DNA of 64,000 nucleotides from Ciona intestinalis (Eukaryota > Chordata > Ascidiacea > Phlebobranchia > Cionidae). The stretch's first letter is position 1, and the number at the start of each line of letters is the position of its first letter. The stretch is taken from the NCBI RefSeq assembly GCF_000224145.3, contig NW_004190470.2:19482-83481 (forward strand), read 5' to 3'. The translations under genes were made by a program, and so were the position numbers. The notes under the pieces are model-generated. The model was not told the DNA's origin. It saw only the letters and a list, made by a program, of their open reading frames with translations, and did no database searches. Shown here piece by piece: positions 34,150 to 45,100 of the stretch.

Positions 34150-34312
34150 TCCTGGGACGTATGAAAGGATATAGCGTTAGCACCTACAACCCATAATTCC
34201 TAATCGTAATTTGAACTATTAACCACTCAATTTTTGAGTCGCGGGGCCACAATTACATAATTCTGTAAATAGTCTATGTTTACTAGCAAATGGGATGTCC
34301 CACACCTAACTA
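34150..34312 (-). mobile_element. diverged MITE relative
   Basis: Carries AGCACCTACAACCCATAATT and AACTATTAACCACTC-type interior like the copy at 5100-5284; perhaps an older subfamily. Confidence 0.5.
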
Positions 34313-34900
34313 TGCACTGGATTTGCTAAAATGCTTTCGTTATTTTGCAAGTATGGTAAAGGTTAATGTATTGTATGTCACATATAAGGTCATCTGTAAT
34401 AACAAGTATATTTTCAAAGTTTTCACACCCCTATTATTTCCAATTATTCAATTAATTAACTAAATGTTAATAGCCCACAGTTGCGAAACTAGCAAATATA
34501 CCAAGTAATTGGTTGCTATTCAATTTATCACGCTCAAGTAGAAACATACGCGTCATAGGAAAGCGACATAACTGCGTTGTATAGCAACCAACTAATTTGT
34601 AGCCATGCAAATTGTAAAAATAGTTCCGACGACCCAGACAACCTTATAGCACGAGATTCTGTTGTATTGTGTTAATGAACAATTGTTTAACTTTGAATAG
34701 GCAGTTATTCGTTATATATAGGCTACGAAATTATTTCATTATTTAACACGATGTAATTCGAACCCATGATCACTTTTAGACTTGTACTTGACAGACAAGC
34801 AGGTTCTTGTATAGGCTAGTAGAAAAAAACGCTTAAGTCAAAACTAGTTTTTACAGGTCTTAGTGATTTTTGTCAATTTTAAATTTTACAAAGTTAGAAA

Positions 34901-37900
34901 ATGTTTTCTCGAGGCATTCTCTTTGCCTCAGTGTTGCTACTATGTGGGTCTGTAAATGCCAACAGCGCCAAGTTCGCACAGTTGGGTAAGTTTTAAAATC
35001 GGCTAGGGCAATTTAGTAGAAAATTTGATAAGCAAAAATTAAACTTCTAATAGTGTGTTGTCTAATTACTTCACGACACAAAGCAGTTTGCTATCAAATG
35101 GGACGAGAAAACAGAATGAAAAGGTGTCCCATATTCCCCTATACTCTACTATAAATGATTCAGATTAAGTATTTTACTCTGCTACTAAGCATATTGTAAC
35201 CTGTAAAGATTCTTTTAGAGCTCAGCTGGCATAAAAAAACACGTGTATTTACATATATGACATTCCTTATAATACTTGCCGTATGGCGACGAAACGTCGA
35301 AAATACGTTTTTTTACCATGGGACGCTATAAAAGATTGATTATGTGTTTTACCTCTGCGAGTTTTTCTTTAAAAGTTGAAAAAATTAGTAAAGTGTTGTT
35401 TGTTAGTGCAACTAATGGGAAATAACTTTATAACAGGAAAGATTTACGGCTTTTCGTCGGCTCGATCAATTTACCAAAAATGGCTCGGATCGGATTTGAG
35501 CGCCATTGAGACCGCTTCTGAAGCAAAAAGTAATTTGCATGTCGATTGTTTTATTTCAATTTATTTTTTTAGAGTCTACAGCCTTATGTTGTAGTCTATA
35601 TACGACTGACCAATACAGGCGAACTATAGTTAAATGATATCACATGCAAAAAATAACTGCCTCTATAATGCCTGCAATAAGAGTATAGTTTTGTGCGGTA
35701 AGACTATCAGCAACCTATACCCCAGAGCTCTTTAAGTGTCGTGGAACTGCACTTATATAATTATTTAAATATTCTTTGTGTACAACCAAATTAAACGAGA
35801 AAAAAAGGTTGGAAGCATGTCTTAAACCCCAACCTAAAATGGATACCGTATGTTAGCAAATGACATTCCATATTTCCAAATCGTGTTTTATTAAAAATGT
35901 TTTTTAGGGTCGTGAGGATATGGTTACATAATTCAATGACTCTTTGTTTACTACTAAATAGGACAACAAAAAACATTAAAAACGTTTACCATCCTACCTC
36001 AACTTACTGTATAGCAATTTGTTGTTGTTGATTTTATTATCGTCTTTTACAGAACTGTGTGTTCCCTTTTGCAATACGACTACTGGTGCTGAACAGATCC
36101 CGAAAATTCTTGCATATGCACAAGCGAACTTCGGTTCAGATTGTAAGTTGAATAATATTTACTCTTTTAAATAAAGCCAGTAATCTTATACACAAACTGC
36201 CAAAATTATATCTAAATATATTCAGCGCTGCATTTCTTAGACCAGTAAAGCTTCCGGAAGTTAGTTTAGTTTGTGCGAACCCGTGCGAAGCCGAGGCACA
36301 ATAGTTAACGCGCCTGCCTCTGATTCAGAGATTACAAGTTCAAGACTCGTCACTGCGCATTGTGGGCGTGTGTGTGTTTTGTACAAAACAATTAACTGCA
36401 ATTACTTAAACCCAGTGGTCGCTAATGGTTGTCTAAATTGTTAGCTATACAAAAAAAACACAATCACACACAAAGTTATACACGTGGTGACTTAATTGTA
36501 AGCGGGCACGAGGTGTATGAAAACAGAACACCCGCGTTATAACTACTATCTTTTTTCCGCCATGTGAGTAGAAAGCAAGTTGCATTCATACATTCAATTT
36601 ATTACTATGGGAAGCGCGTAAACTAAAAATAGTTCATATTTTCCACAAGGGCGGTTAATGGTATAAATTTCAGACTCATAGTTTTGTGAAAAAATAAATA
36701 AATCAAAATCGAATTCAGCTAAAATGAAATTCTAAAAACAGATTCATGATAATTATTCTGGGTTAAAAAATGTTTATTTTTAACTTTAATTATCTTTTTA
36801 CTGATAGGTGCTGGGGTTACAGCTGAAGCTGATGGGTTTTCGGTTGTGCAATGTCTCATGAGTACACGAGTTATTGATGCTTATCTATGTAAGTTATATT
36901 ATAACATTAAAATAGCGTTTTTTTAGGCATTTTCTTTGTGTTTAACTTAACACTAAAGAGTAAAATTATAACTACCTTATAAATAAAGTCAGAATAGTGT
37001 ACTCGATCATGTTTTAAACCATTAGCAACGGTCTATGAGAGTCGTAAGAACACGGTTTTATAATTCTTTGAATGTTCTTTTTTTACGAGAAAATAAAATG
37101 AACAGGTGTTCTATCTCCCCCACCCTATTACTAAATAAATGTTTTCTCTTAAATACCATTTTGCAGCTGAAATCGTACCTGATTCTGCTTCTGCTGCTTC
37201 TACTGGTGGAGTCTCGTTAGATTTCAGTTCAATATTCAGTTCATTAACCTCATCTTCATCTGGATCTGCGGACAAAGATCGCGCTGTCACTGCCCTGAAG
37301 AGCGTAATTGGTAAATCATTTTAATGTGAATAAACGAATAAATGAATAAATAAATGAATGCCCTGTCATAGCACCATAATAGCATTCATTTCAGTAACGT
37401 CCTGTTATAGCATTCATTTATAGCATTCATTAATGAATGCCCGCCCTGTTATAGCCTGGTTATAAATGTTCTTAACTTAGTAAATCTGGCTCTGATCTTT
37501 TAAACTCATGCTGTTGGTCGATTCATTGCATCATAACCTAATAGCCTTCAGTGCTATAATACACACAGACCTAATCCGTGTTCTATTTCCTTATCAAAAA
37601 AATATATATTTTACCAATTCCTACCCAAATTAAATGGATTTTTGTTTTTTTACCCCAATTATAAAATTGTTCTCTGTTTTAGGCTACCATAAAAATACAC
37701 GTAAAATTACTGGTTTGTTTTGAGATTTGTAACTGGTAAGCGCTATATAAACTATAACGGATGTTACTTTTTAGATGTCGAATTCGCAATTGATGGAACA
37801 GAAACCATGAATTGGGCGATGTCTATCTTCGACATCACTGAAGATCGTATGTTTTAGTAATATGGGGAGGATGGGATACTTTTAGCTTATAATATAGTAG

Positions 37901-40291
37901 GGTGGGGGAAGATGGGACACCTTTGATTCTATTTAATCGTCGCATTTGATGGTAAAACAAAGAACAGTCAATGAATTATAAAACCGTATTCACACGACTT
38001 TCATATAGACCGTTGCTGAATATNNNNNNNNNNNNNNNNNNNNNNNNNNNNNNNNNNNNNNNNNNNNNNNNNNAATTCTTTGAACATTCTTTGTTTACTA
38101 CCAAATGGGACACGAAAATAGAATAAAAAGGTGTCCCATCTTCCCCCACCCTACTATATACATATATATACCGCGTAAATTTAATTGGAAACTAAAAATA
38201 TACTTTCAGTTTTAAAGGAAAACAGCGACGATCTTGACATATTTCTAAGCCTCGTCGAAGATTACGCTAAAGGTTATAATGATAGATTTTTCTGCTAATC
38301 GTATATTACTGTTTAACATCGGAATTATCAGTTTTAATTTATTGTAAAGTTTCATGTTTTGGTTGAAAACCACTGCCTTGCTTTTGCTATAAAACAACGT
38401 TACTGTGTTTATTTCCGGCGCCGTGGCAAAATGGTTAGCGCGCCCACCTGTAACCGAGAGGTAATAGGTTCAAGGCTTGTCGCCGCTACCATGGTAGGCG
38501 TATATTTCCTTGGGCAACGAGGTGTATGAACACCCGTGTTATAACGACTGTCGCGAGGATAAAGTAAGTGACATTCATTTATTCGTTTGCAACAGGGTTA
38601 AAAGCTGCGATGGCTGAACATGAGTCTTGGAGGGTCCAGTACTTGAACTTTGTGCGCCTTGTGTTTAAAAGTAAGTAACTAAAGCGCTTCTGTATGGAAC
38701 CATATACGTATGCTGTTCGTGTAGTAAAATGGGACACCTTTAGCACATAATATCCAAATATCTTCATGATCTGATTAGTATTTATACATATATATGTTTA
38801 TAGTATAGGATATAGGAGAAGTGAACACATTTTTATTCTATTTTCTTGTCCAATTTGGCATTAGATCAAACATTCAAAGAATAATAAAACCGTATCCTCA
38901 CGACCACCATAGACGTTGTTAGTTGTTCAAAACACTATCAGAATATTTCCATATTATGTGCTAAAGGTGTCCCGTCTTCCCCCACCCTTTATAGTAAATA
39001 TAATCAAAATATATATTAATCTCTAAATTTAAAACATATAGGTGTGAAAATCGACCCCAAAACCGATGAATGGGTCGACCAACAGTTCGCACACTTTGGA
39101 AATAGTGAGTTAAAAACTTATATTCGAAATTCTATCTTAACGTTCCTATGGCGAGTACACTTACTATACCACACTGTTAAAGAGTGCAGTATTTTATCTT
39201 TGATATAACATAAAACTAAGTATACTGTTTTACTATTACTGCTACCATTGTGGGCGTATGTGTGCTTGGGCACGACACTTAACGGCAATTGCTCCAACCC
39301 AGTTGTCACTAATGGGTCATCCAAATTACCAGCTATACATAAAACAATATAAAGAAAATAATGACCCACAAAGTAACATACATGGTAACTCGTAAGCGGG
39401 CACGAGGTGTATGAACACCCAACCATACGCGAGGATAAAGTAAGTTACATTCATTCATTCTTATTTAAACCAACAGCGCTGCAACAAGTTCAGTCCTGCT
39501 CGCCGAGTGCTATGACCACGTTAGGACTTCTTATCGATATGAATCTGAATAGCTTAGAAACGAGTAAGTTTAATATTCTCTGTAACATTTAAAAAAGAAA
39601 CACAGCTGTAATGACTTTTTTCCGCAGTGAGTAACATGAACAACAATCAGGACTTCGCCACTACTCGAGCTCAATGGACCATATTCTCTTCATTTATAGA
39701 ACAAAGCATGGCCGGTAGGTTTTACATGCTATTTTAAATTGTTTTTAAATTGTACAACTTTTATAGCAGTATTAGTTCAAACAGTGCTACTATTTTTTAG
39801 TGATCCTAGTCTTACTTTCTGACTGACAACTTCAATTCTACCCCCACAAAAATATTAACCAGTAACATATAGTACTGTGGGGGAACATGAGACACCTTTA
39901 GCACATAATGTCCAAACATCCTGATCGTGTTTTAAACAATTAACAACGGTCTGGTGAGGATACATTTCATTGATTCTTTCAATGTTCTTTGTTTACTATT
40001 AAATAAAACGAGAAATAGAATAAAAGGTGTCCCATCTTCCCCACACTACCATATACATGCGATAAGCTAACTCGTAAGCTGACATGAGGTGTATGAACAT
40101 CCGTGTTATAACGACTGTAGTTTTCCAGCCACGTGAGAATAAAGTAAGTTACATTCATTCGTTCTATTACAGATATGTGTCAGGCGGAGATAGTTGAAGA
40201 AGAGGTGTTGGCGCCTCCACCGGAGGAAGAGAATCTTAGTGCGGTTGATTCTTTGGTCAACGATATTATGTCCGGCATCATGCTGGTGTAG
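34901..40291 (+). CDS. unrecognised secreted protein, 12 exons, all phase-1 introns
   Basis: Exons 34901-34985, 35437-35529, 36053-36142, 36808-36888, 37167-37310, 37775-37846, 38210-38272, 38596-38670, 39042-39104, 39477-39563, 39628-39714, 40173-40291; 352 residues. The signal peptide MFSRGILFASVLLLCGSVNA is followed by a mostly helical, fairly acidic chain. Cysteines are few (KLCVPFC, FGSDC, VVQCLM, VQSCSPS, ADMCQAE), enough for two or three disulphides. There is a Ser/Ala-rich linker in exon 5 (SASAASTGGVSLDF) and an acidic end (EIVEEEVLAPPPEEE...SGIMLV). Every intron is phase 1, so all ten internal exons are multiples of three and could be skipped or duplicated in frame. I recognise no family. 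It may be a hemolymph or gut secreted protein specific to tunicates. Introns are crowded with MITEs and SINEs. Confidence 0.85.
35084..35154 (-). mobile_element. MITE fragment (Cimi-1-like)
   Basis: Right end only: ATCAAATGGGACGAGAAAAC ... GGTGTCCCATATTCCCC, in intron 1 of the secreted gene. Confidence 0.75.
35740..36008. mobile_element. one or two decayed MITE copies
   Basis: Family blocks TTATTTAAATATTCTTTGTG, AAATCGTGTTTTATTAAAAA and TTTGTTTACTACTAAATAGG recur with degraded termini, in intron 2 of the secreted gene. Confidence 0.55.
36285..36602 (+). mobile_element. SINE (Cics-1-like), nearly complete
   Basis: Head GAGGCACAATAGTTAACGCG, B-box-like AGTTCAAGACTC, body ACAATTAACTGCAATTAC, tail GCATTCATACATTCA. 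Intron 3 of the secreted gene. Confidence 0.8.
36992..37132 (-). mobile_element. MITE (Cimi-1-like), left end missing
   Basis: GATCATGTTTTAAACCATTA ... GGTGTTCTATCTCCCCCACC; ends about 35 bp before exon 37167-37310. Confidence 0.78.
37325..37450. repeat. AATGAATA / ATAGCATTCATT simple repeats
   Basis: GAATAAATGAATAAATAAAT followed by repeated CCTGTTATAGCATTCATT, in intron 5 of the secreted gene. Confidence 0.7.
37897..38155. mobile_element. MITE pair around a 50-N gap
   Basis: Left part (TAGTAGGGTGGGGGAAGATG, plus-type) and right part (...GTCCCATCTTCCCCCACCCT, minus-type) are separated by N at 38024-38073. The interior blocks differ in orientation, so these are probably two copies merged at the gap. 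Confidence 0.75.
38416..38585 (+). mobile_element. SINE (Cics-1-like), short form
   Basis: Head GGCGCCGTGGCAAAATGGTT, B-box AGGTTCAAGGCTTG, tail TGACATTCATTTATTCG; the tail ends about 10 nt before the acceptor AACAG of exon 38596-38670. Confidence 0.88.
38720..38770 (-). mobile_element. MITE fragment (Cimi-1-like)
   Basis: TGTAGTAAAATGGGACACCT then TTAGCACATAATATCC; only the first ~50 bp remain. Confidence 0.65.
38803..38990 (+). mobile_element. MITE (Cimi-1-like)
   Basis: GTATAGGATATAGGAGAAGT ... GTCCCGTCTTCCCCCACCCT; intron 8 of the secreted gene, before exon 39042-39104. Confidence 0.8.
39235..39462 (+). mobile_element. SINE (Cics-1-like), head truncated
   Basis: GCTACCATTGTGGGCGTATG ... 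GTAAGTTACATTCATTCATT; the tail runs into the acceptor AACCAACAG of exon 39477-39563. Confidence 0.88.
39872..40053 (-). mobile_element. MITE (Cimi-1-like)
   Basis: TACTGTGGGGGAACATGAGA ... GTCCCATCTTCCCCACACTA; last intron of the secreted gene. Confidence 0.82.
40062..40166 (+). mobile_element. SINE 3' part (Cics-1-like)
   Basis: AACTCGTAAGCTGACATGAG ... GTAAGTTACATTCATTCGTT, ending a few nt before the acceptor TATTACAG of exon 40173-40291. Confidence 0.85.
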
Positions 40292-40343
40292 TTTGCTGAC
40301 CAATATACTGGTTAAACATGCGCTGTGTATGCTGCTTGTAATA

Positions 40344-40530
40344 TACTAGGGTGGGGGGGATGAGACATCTTTAGCACATAATATCCAAATATCGTGTTTT
40401 AAACAATTAACAACGGTCTATGGGCGTCGTGAGGATACGGTTTTATAATTCTTTAAAGTTTATTTGTTTACTACCAAAGCGACAAGAAAATGGAATGAAA
40501 ATGTGTCCCATCTTCCCCCACCCTACTATA
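40344..40530 (-). mobile_element. MITE (Cimi-1-like)
   Basis: ACTAGGGTGGGGGGATGAGA ... CCATCTTCCCCCACCCTACT; probably in the 3' UTR of the secreted gene, before an AATAAA at 40578-40583. Confidence 0.85.
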
Positions 40531-40577
40531 TTACCCTGCTTTTGATTAGCTGCACCATTTGCTTTATAACACTAAAA

Positions 40578-40583
40578 AATAAA
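40578..40583 (+). terminator. possible poly(A) signal of the secreted gene
   Basis: AATAAA about 290 nt after the stop codon, in ACTAAAAAATAAATTAATG. Position only; not verified. Confidence 0.4.
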
Positions 40584-41092
40584 TTAATGTCATCTATAGA
40601 TTTAAACTACCAAAACTTATAAACAAAATACTGAACACGAATTAACTACACTGGCACATCGCGCACTTCTTATTCATAGTTCTGCTTTAGACTTTTGTGA
40701 CGTAGAATGCCCCGCTTATTTGCTTCATAAGACCTTTTTTAAATTAAGATTGATTTTAATTTAAAACATCAATACTACTTATCATTTTCCTATATTGCTT
40801 TTTTAAAGCCAAAGTGTAATTTGCAAACCGGAACACCACCTGAATTTTTGTAGAAAATCGCTGTGCTTATCGCTACAATAAAACCATAGCTACAGTAGAA
40901 AAGACGACTGGTTTTATTCTCAGCAAAGGTTTGAAACCCACACGCATAACAGGTACAATAACTATCCGCACATGCAATAACTAATCTTAGAACTATACTT
41001 TAGTTTCTAGAACTATATTTTAGTTTTATGTCGGCTCATAAACATAGGAAAGATGTTACACTGATTTATTGTCGCGGGACAAAGCAACTTCA

Positions 41093-41360
41093 CGGGCCGT
41101 GGTACAGTTGGTTAGCGTACATACCTCCAACCCGAAAGGTTATAGGTTCAAGGCTTGTCGCTGCTATCATTGTAGGCGTATGTGTCTTTTGGTGAAACAC
41201 TCAACGGCAATTGCTCCAGTCCAGTGGTCACTAATAGGGTGTCCAAATTGTTAGCCATACATAAAAATCCAAAATTAAAGTTACATGCGTGGTAATTCGT
41301 GAGCTGGCACACGATGTGTGAAACAGAAATCCCGTGTTATAACGACTGTGGTTTTTAGCA
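41093..41360 (+). mobile_element. SINE (Cics-1-like)
   Basis: Head GGCCGTGGTACAGTTGGTTA, B-box ATAGGTTCAAGGCTTG, body CAACGGCAATTGCTCCAGTC, end near AACGACTGTGGTTTTTAGC. Intergenic between two convergent genes. The rest of 40600-42185 shows nothing else I can name. Confidence 0.82.
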
Positions 41361-42185
41361 CCCCTCTTGATAATACAACGTATGCTCCTTTATATCAAGA
41401 GCATGCCTATCAGTTACCAAGTATGTAACTTTGTGGGAGATGTTTAAACTTTACTTTCAAACCAGATGGTTAACTTTTCCAATAGCTAAAGTAAACCTTC
41501 TAAAGTTAAAAACCGGACAGTATCTAAATTCTAAAAACAACTATCCGTTTTTAATAAAATTGTCATTACACAAATCTCTTATTAAGCACGCAACAACAAA
41601 AAGTTTCACTCATTGATTCAACATTACATACAAAATTAATAAACATTTTTTTTGGATATGATAATAACGAAAGTACCATTGAAGAGCATATCAACGCTTG
41701 CGAAAAAGATCATTTTAATAAAGTTAAAACACGCAGGTGAAATAACAATTACGACCATTTCAGAATATACTGTGTGTCTTTTAAATGGTTGGTACACTAT
41801 AAGTAAATGGTTAATTTTTACAATAAATTAGGAGAATTTATGGAAGACAGAAACTAAATATGTATCAACACAGTGTATAAATGTGGATGGTAACTTTTTA
41901 TTTTATCTCCGTTTTTAAGGAACTTGTTTGTTTATGTGAATAGAATTAGAGAAAAACACACACGAAAAAACAAGAACATTAAACAAATTCCTAAAATGAA
42001 TTGTTAAAAAAATCTGTTTAGGAAAAATTGCATCCAATTTCAGTAAATTCACTGTCCATCACTCATACAGTACAGCCTGAACAGCATAGTTAATTTGCAC
42101 TTGAATAATTAAAGAATAAGGTAGTCGACCAAATTTGGCCTATATTATTTTTAAATCATAAAAATACAAGACTTAAATAAATAAC

Positions 42186-45100
42186 TTAAGCGTAATAAGA
42201 CGGGGACACCAAAAGGTCTGTTAGAATAGCCAGTTCGTCACTGGTGAATTTCTGTTTGTCGTCATGCCAGTTGTCATGGTGGGTGCGACGGAAATCGGAT
42301 AAAGTAGATTTTATGGAGCCTTGGATTGGTTGTGGGTCATGCAAGTGGTCAGCCAGCTTCATTACTAGCCTGGGCATCCAGTCAGGGACAGTATAAGGTG
42401 AAGATAGGACACAAGCACTCAGTATTAGAACACCTGCATGCCTACGAAGGATTGATTTCTGAGAATCAGTTGTCGGCGACTTTTTCTGTAACTTTGTTTT
42501 GCATTTTTTGAAAGCTAAAGACAAGAGTTCGTCGTCCATTTGAATAACGCGGCACTGTAGTAGACCGCTGAGCGTTACGAGCGACATTTTCGAAACTTCA
42601 AGTCGTTCATCCTCAAGCAAATGCAATACGACGTCTCGTATTCTTTTTACACAACTTTCGTTTTTTGTCACCTCGAATAAGTTGTTGTAAACGAAGACTT
42701 GAATATAGGGAAGGATAGAGTGACGAGCGTGCCATGATTTTGACGTTGATATCATTTCTATGGATGAAGTGATGAGATCAAGATGTTCGGGAGGAACGAT
42801 GCATTGCGCAATACACGACATGCTCATGAGGATGTTACGATGTAACTCCTCATCCACTCCTTGACGATCCACGGGATACATCTTGCAGATCAGAGGAAGG
42901 AGTTTAAGAAGAGGAGTCTTGAAAGGTTGTAAAGTGCTACGTTGAGCGCTGACCACCCACTTCATCACGGTTTTAAAAACTCGAACCGCTTCACTCTTCA
43001 CGCTATCTGCATCCACGGACATTGTGAGAGAGTCATCCAGCTGGATGTTGGGACTTCCACTCTCTTTCATTGCTTTTTTAAACTTCTGAAGAAGGGGACT
43101 CGATCCCATCAAAGCATCGGTGTTCAACTGATCACGGATGCTCGAGATTTCAGGAACGGGTGATCCGGGAGGAAGCATCGCTCTTAATCCACTCTGTATC
43201 TGCTCAATGATAGCAGGAGCCAAGGGAGCAGATAAATTGATCTCCTCCTCTAAATCTTCACCTGAAAATGATCCGGCAGAAGATTCAGATGACACGTTGC
43301 TCAGCGGAGGAGTTTCCTCCGAGAGCAGAATATCGAGACGAGGCAGAATCCGATCCATGAAATCACTCACGCTAGGAGTACGAGAAACAAGCTGCTTCTC
43401 TCCGCTCACCTCTAAATCAAAGAGGAAGACACTCGCTAACACGCTACCGATTCGGTTTCTGAGAGATTTGTAGGGATGACCAATCATTGGTTCAACCATA
43501 GATAAAATCTTCTGAAGAAGTTGTGGGACCCTCCATTCCTGCTGATGAATTCCTCCCTGTGGGTTGCAAGTGTTAAAAATAAATACCTTTTTCAAAATTA
43601 AAAAAAAGGGTAATTTAAAAAAATCATAAAAATAAAAGTGTTGGTAAATAATCCTACCTGTAAGACATAGAGTTTGCTTGATTCTACCAATGCACTTGTG
43701 CTTGCTTGTGCGGGCTCACTAACAAGAAAATCGATCAACCAATGTATTCTACGTGGGTCCCGATTTTGAACCATGTTTGCGAACGCCTTGTCCCAATCCC
43801 TCATTGTTTCAGGACTGATGTTGGCAACCGCATCCCGCAGTGCAGGGATCAACCACATCCACATCTTCTCCAACCTCATGAAGTCCCAATGTTTGCTTCC
43901 CATCACGATGCCGGCAACAATTTCAGCGCAACATCTGTTGTAGCTCTCCCTCTTTTCCAGAGCCAAGCGTTGTATATGAGTTTTGAACAAAGGAAGAAAT
44001 GAATCACCAAAGTTTCGGAATAACCCTCGGAACAAATCTACTCGTTTTGGGTCAAATTTGTCTTTGCCCTTTTCGTTTTCCAAGCAAAGAAAATTGACGA
44101 ATTTTTCCACGAAACTTTGGTCTGTAAATTTATTATAAACCGCTTGTTCTGAAGCGCTCATGTTGTCTGTACGATCTAAACTTGGTTGCTCATTAAAAGG
44201 GGCATATATTTTAACTTTTGTTGGCCAGCAATAGTATCCCCAATGTGTTTTATCAATGAAGTTTAATTTCTCAAACTTTTCCTTGGTATCCGGGAGATCA
44301 TCTATGTTGTATTGTACACACAAGTTATCTGGTCTGTCACCGGGAACTTTTCCAAAACTTTCAGAGTCCCTTACAACGCCAGATATTTCTTCCCAAGTCA
44401 TCTTCCGAACTTTATGCTCACGCTTCATCTGCTTCATCAGTGATGCGACGCACGCGATGGAAAGATCGCGGAGAGCGAGGGAGTCATCCACAAGGAGCTT
44501 CACGAACAAGTCCACCCCCTCCAAAGGAAGATGGACATCATATCGGAGCATAAGAGACAACATCCCAGTCACCAGCTCCATGTACTTCCACGTCAACTCA
44601 CTTGAGTGAAACATCTCGATTAGTTTGTTGACGAGACTGTTATAAAGCTGAAGGTTCATGGCGTTCATCTTTTTCTCATACTCTTCCCCTTCTGCAACAA
44701 CCTCCGCAACATCCGAGGATGTCCATTTCATCACATTGAGAGCGGCTTGTGTGCATGATTCTGTCATCTTCGATTCTATAGCAATAGTTTTAAAACTGGC
44801 TTGAATTTTGGTGGCAAGCTTGATGTACATCTTAGTGATTGAAGGTTTTTCTGAGTGAGGAGCGGATATAAGCGCGGGCCAAACTTTTTCCATCACATCC
44901 CAGCGCTGGAAACAACCAAAAAACTGCTGGCTTTTAGACTTGCCAAGTAAAAGATACAAACCACCTTTTAATTGCTGGTGGTTGTGCTGGGGAGTGTTCT
45001 CAAGAGCAGATAAGATCGGTTGCAAGTAGTGCTTGTAGGTGAATGTGGGCAGTAGAAGAAGTCCATGGAAGAACAAACCCTGCGCATTTACTCTCACCTT

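Noticed and set aside
38416-38485. tRNA gene
   Set aside because: A-box and B-box are present, but acceptor ends do not pair and the sequence continues into the repeated SINE body; the same holds for other SINE heads and for 49391-49470.
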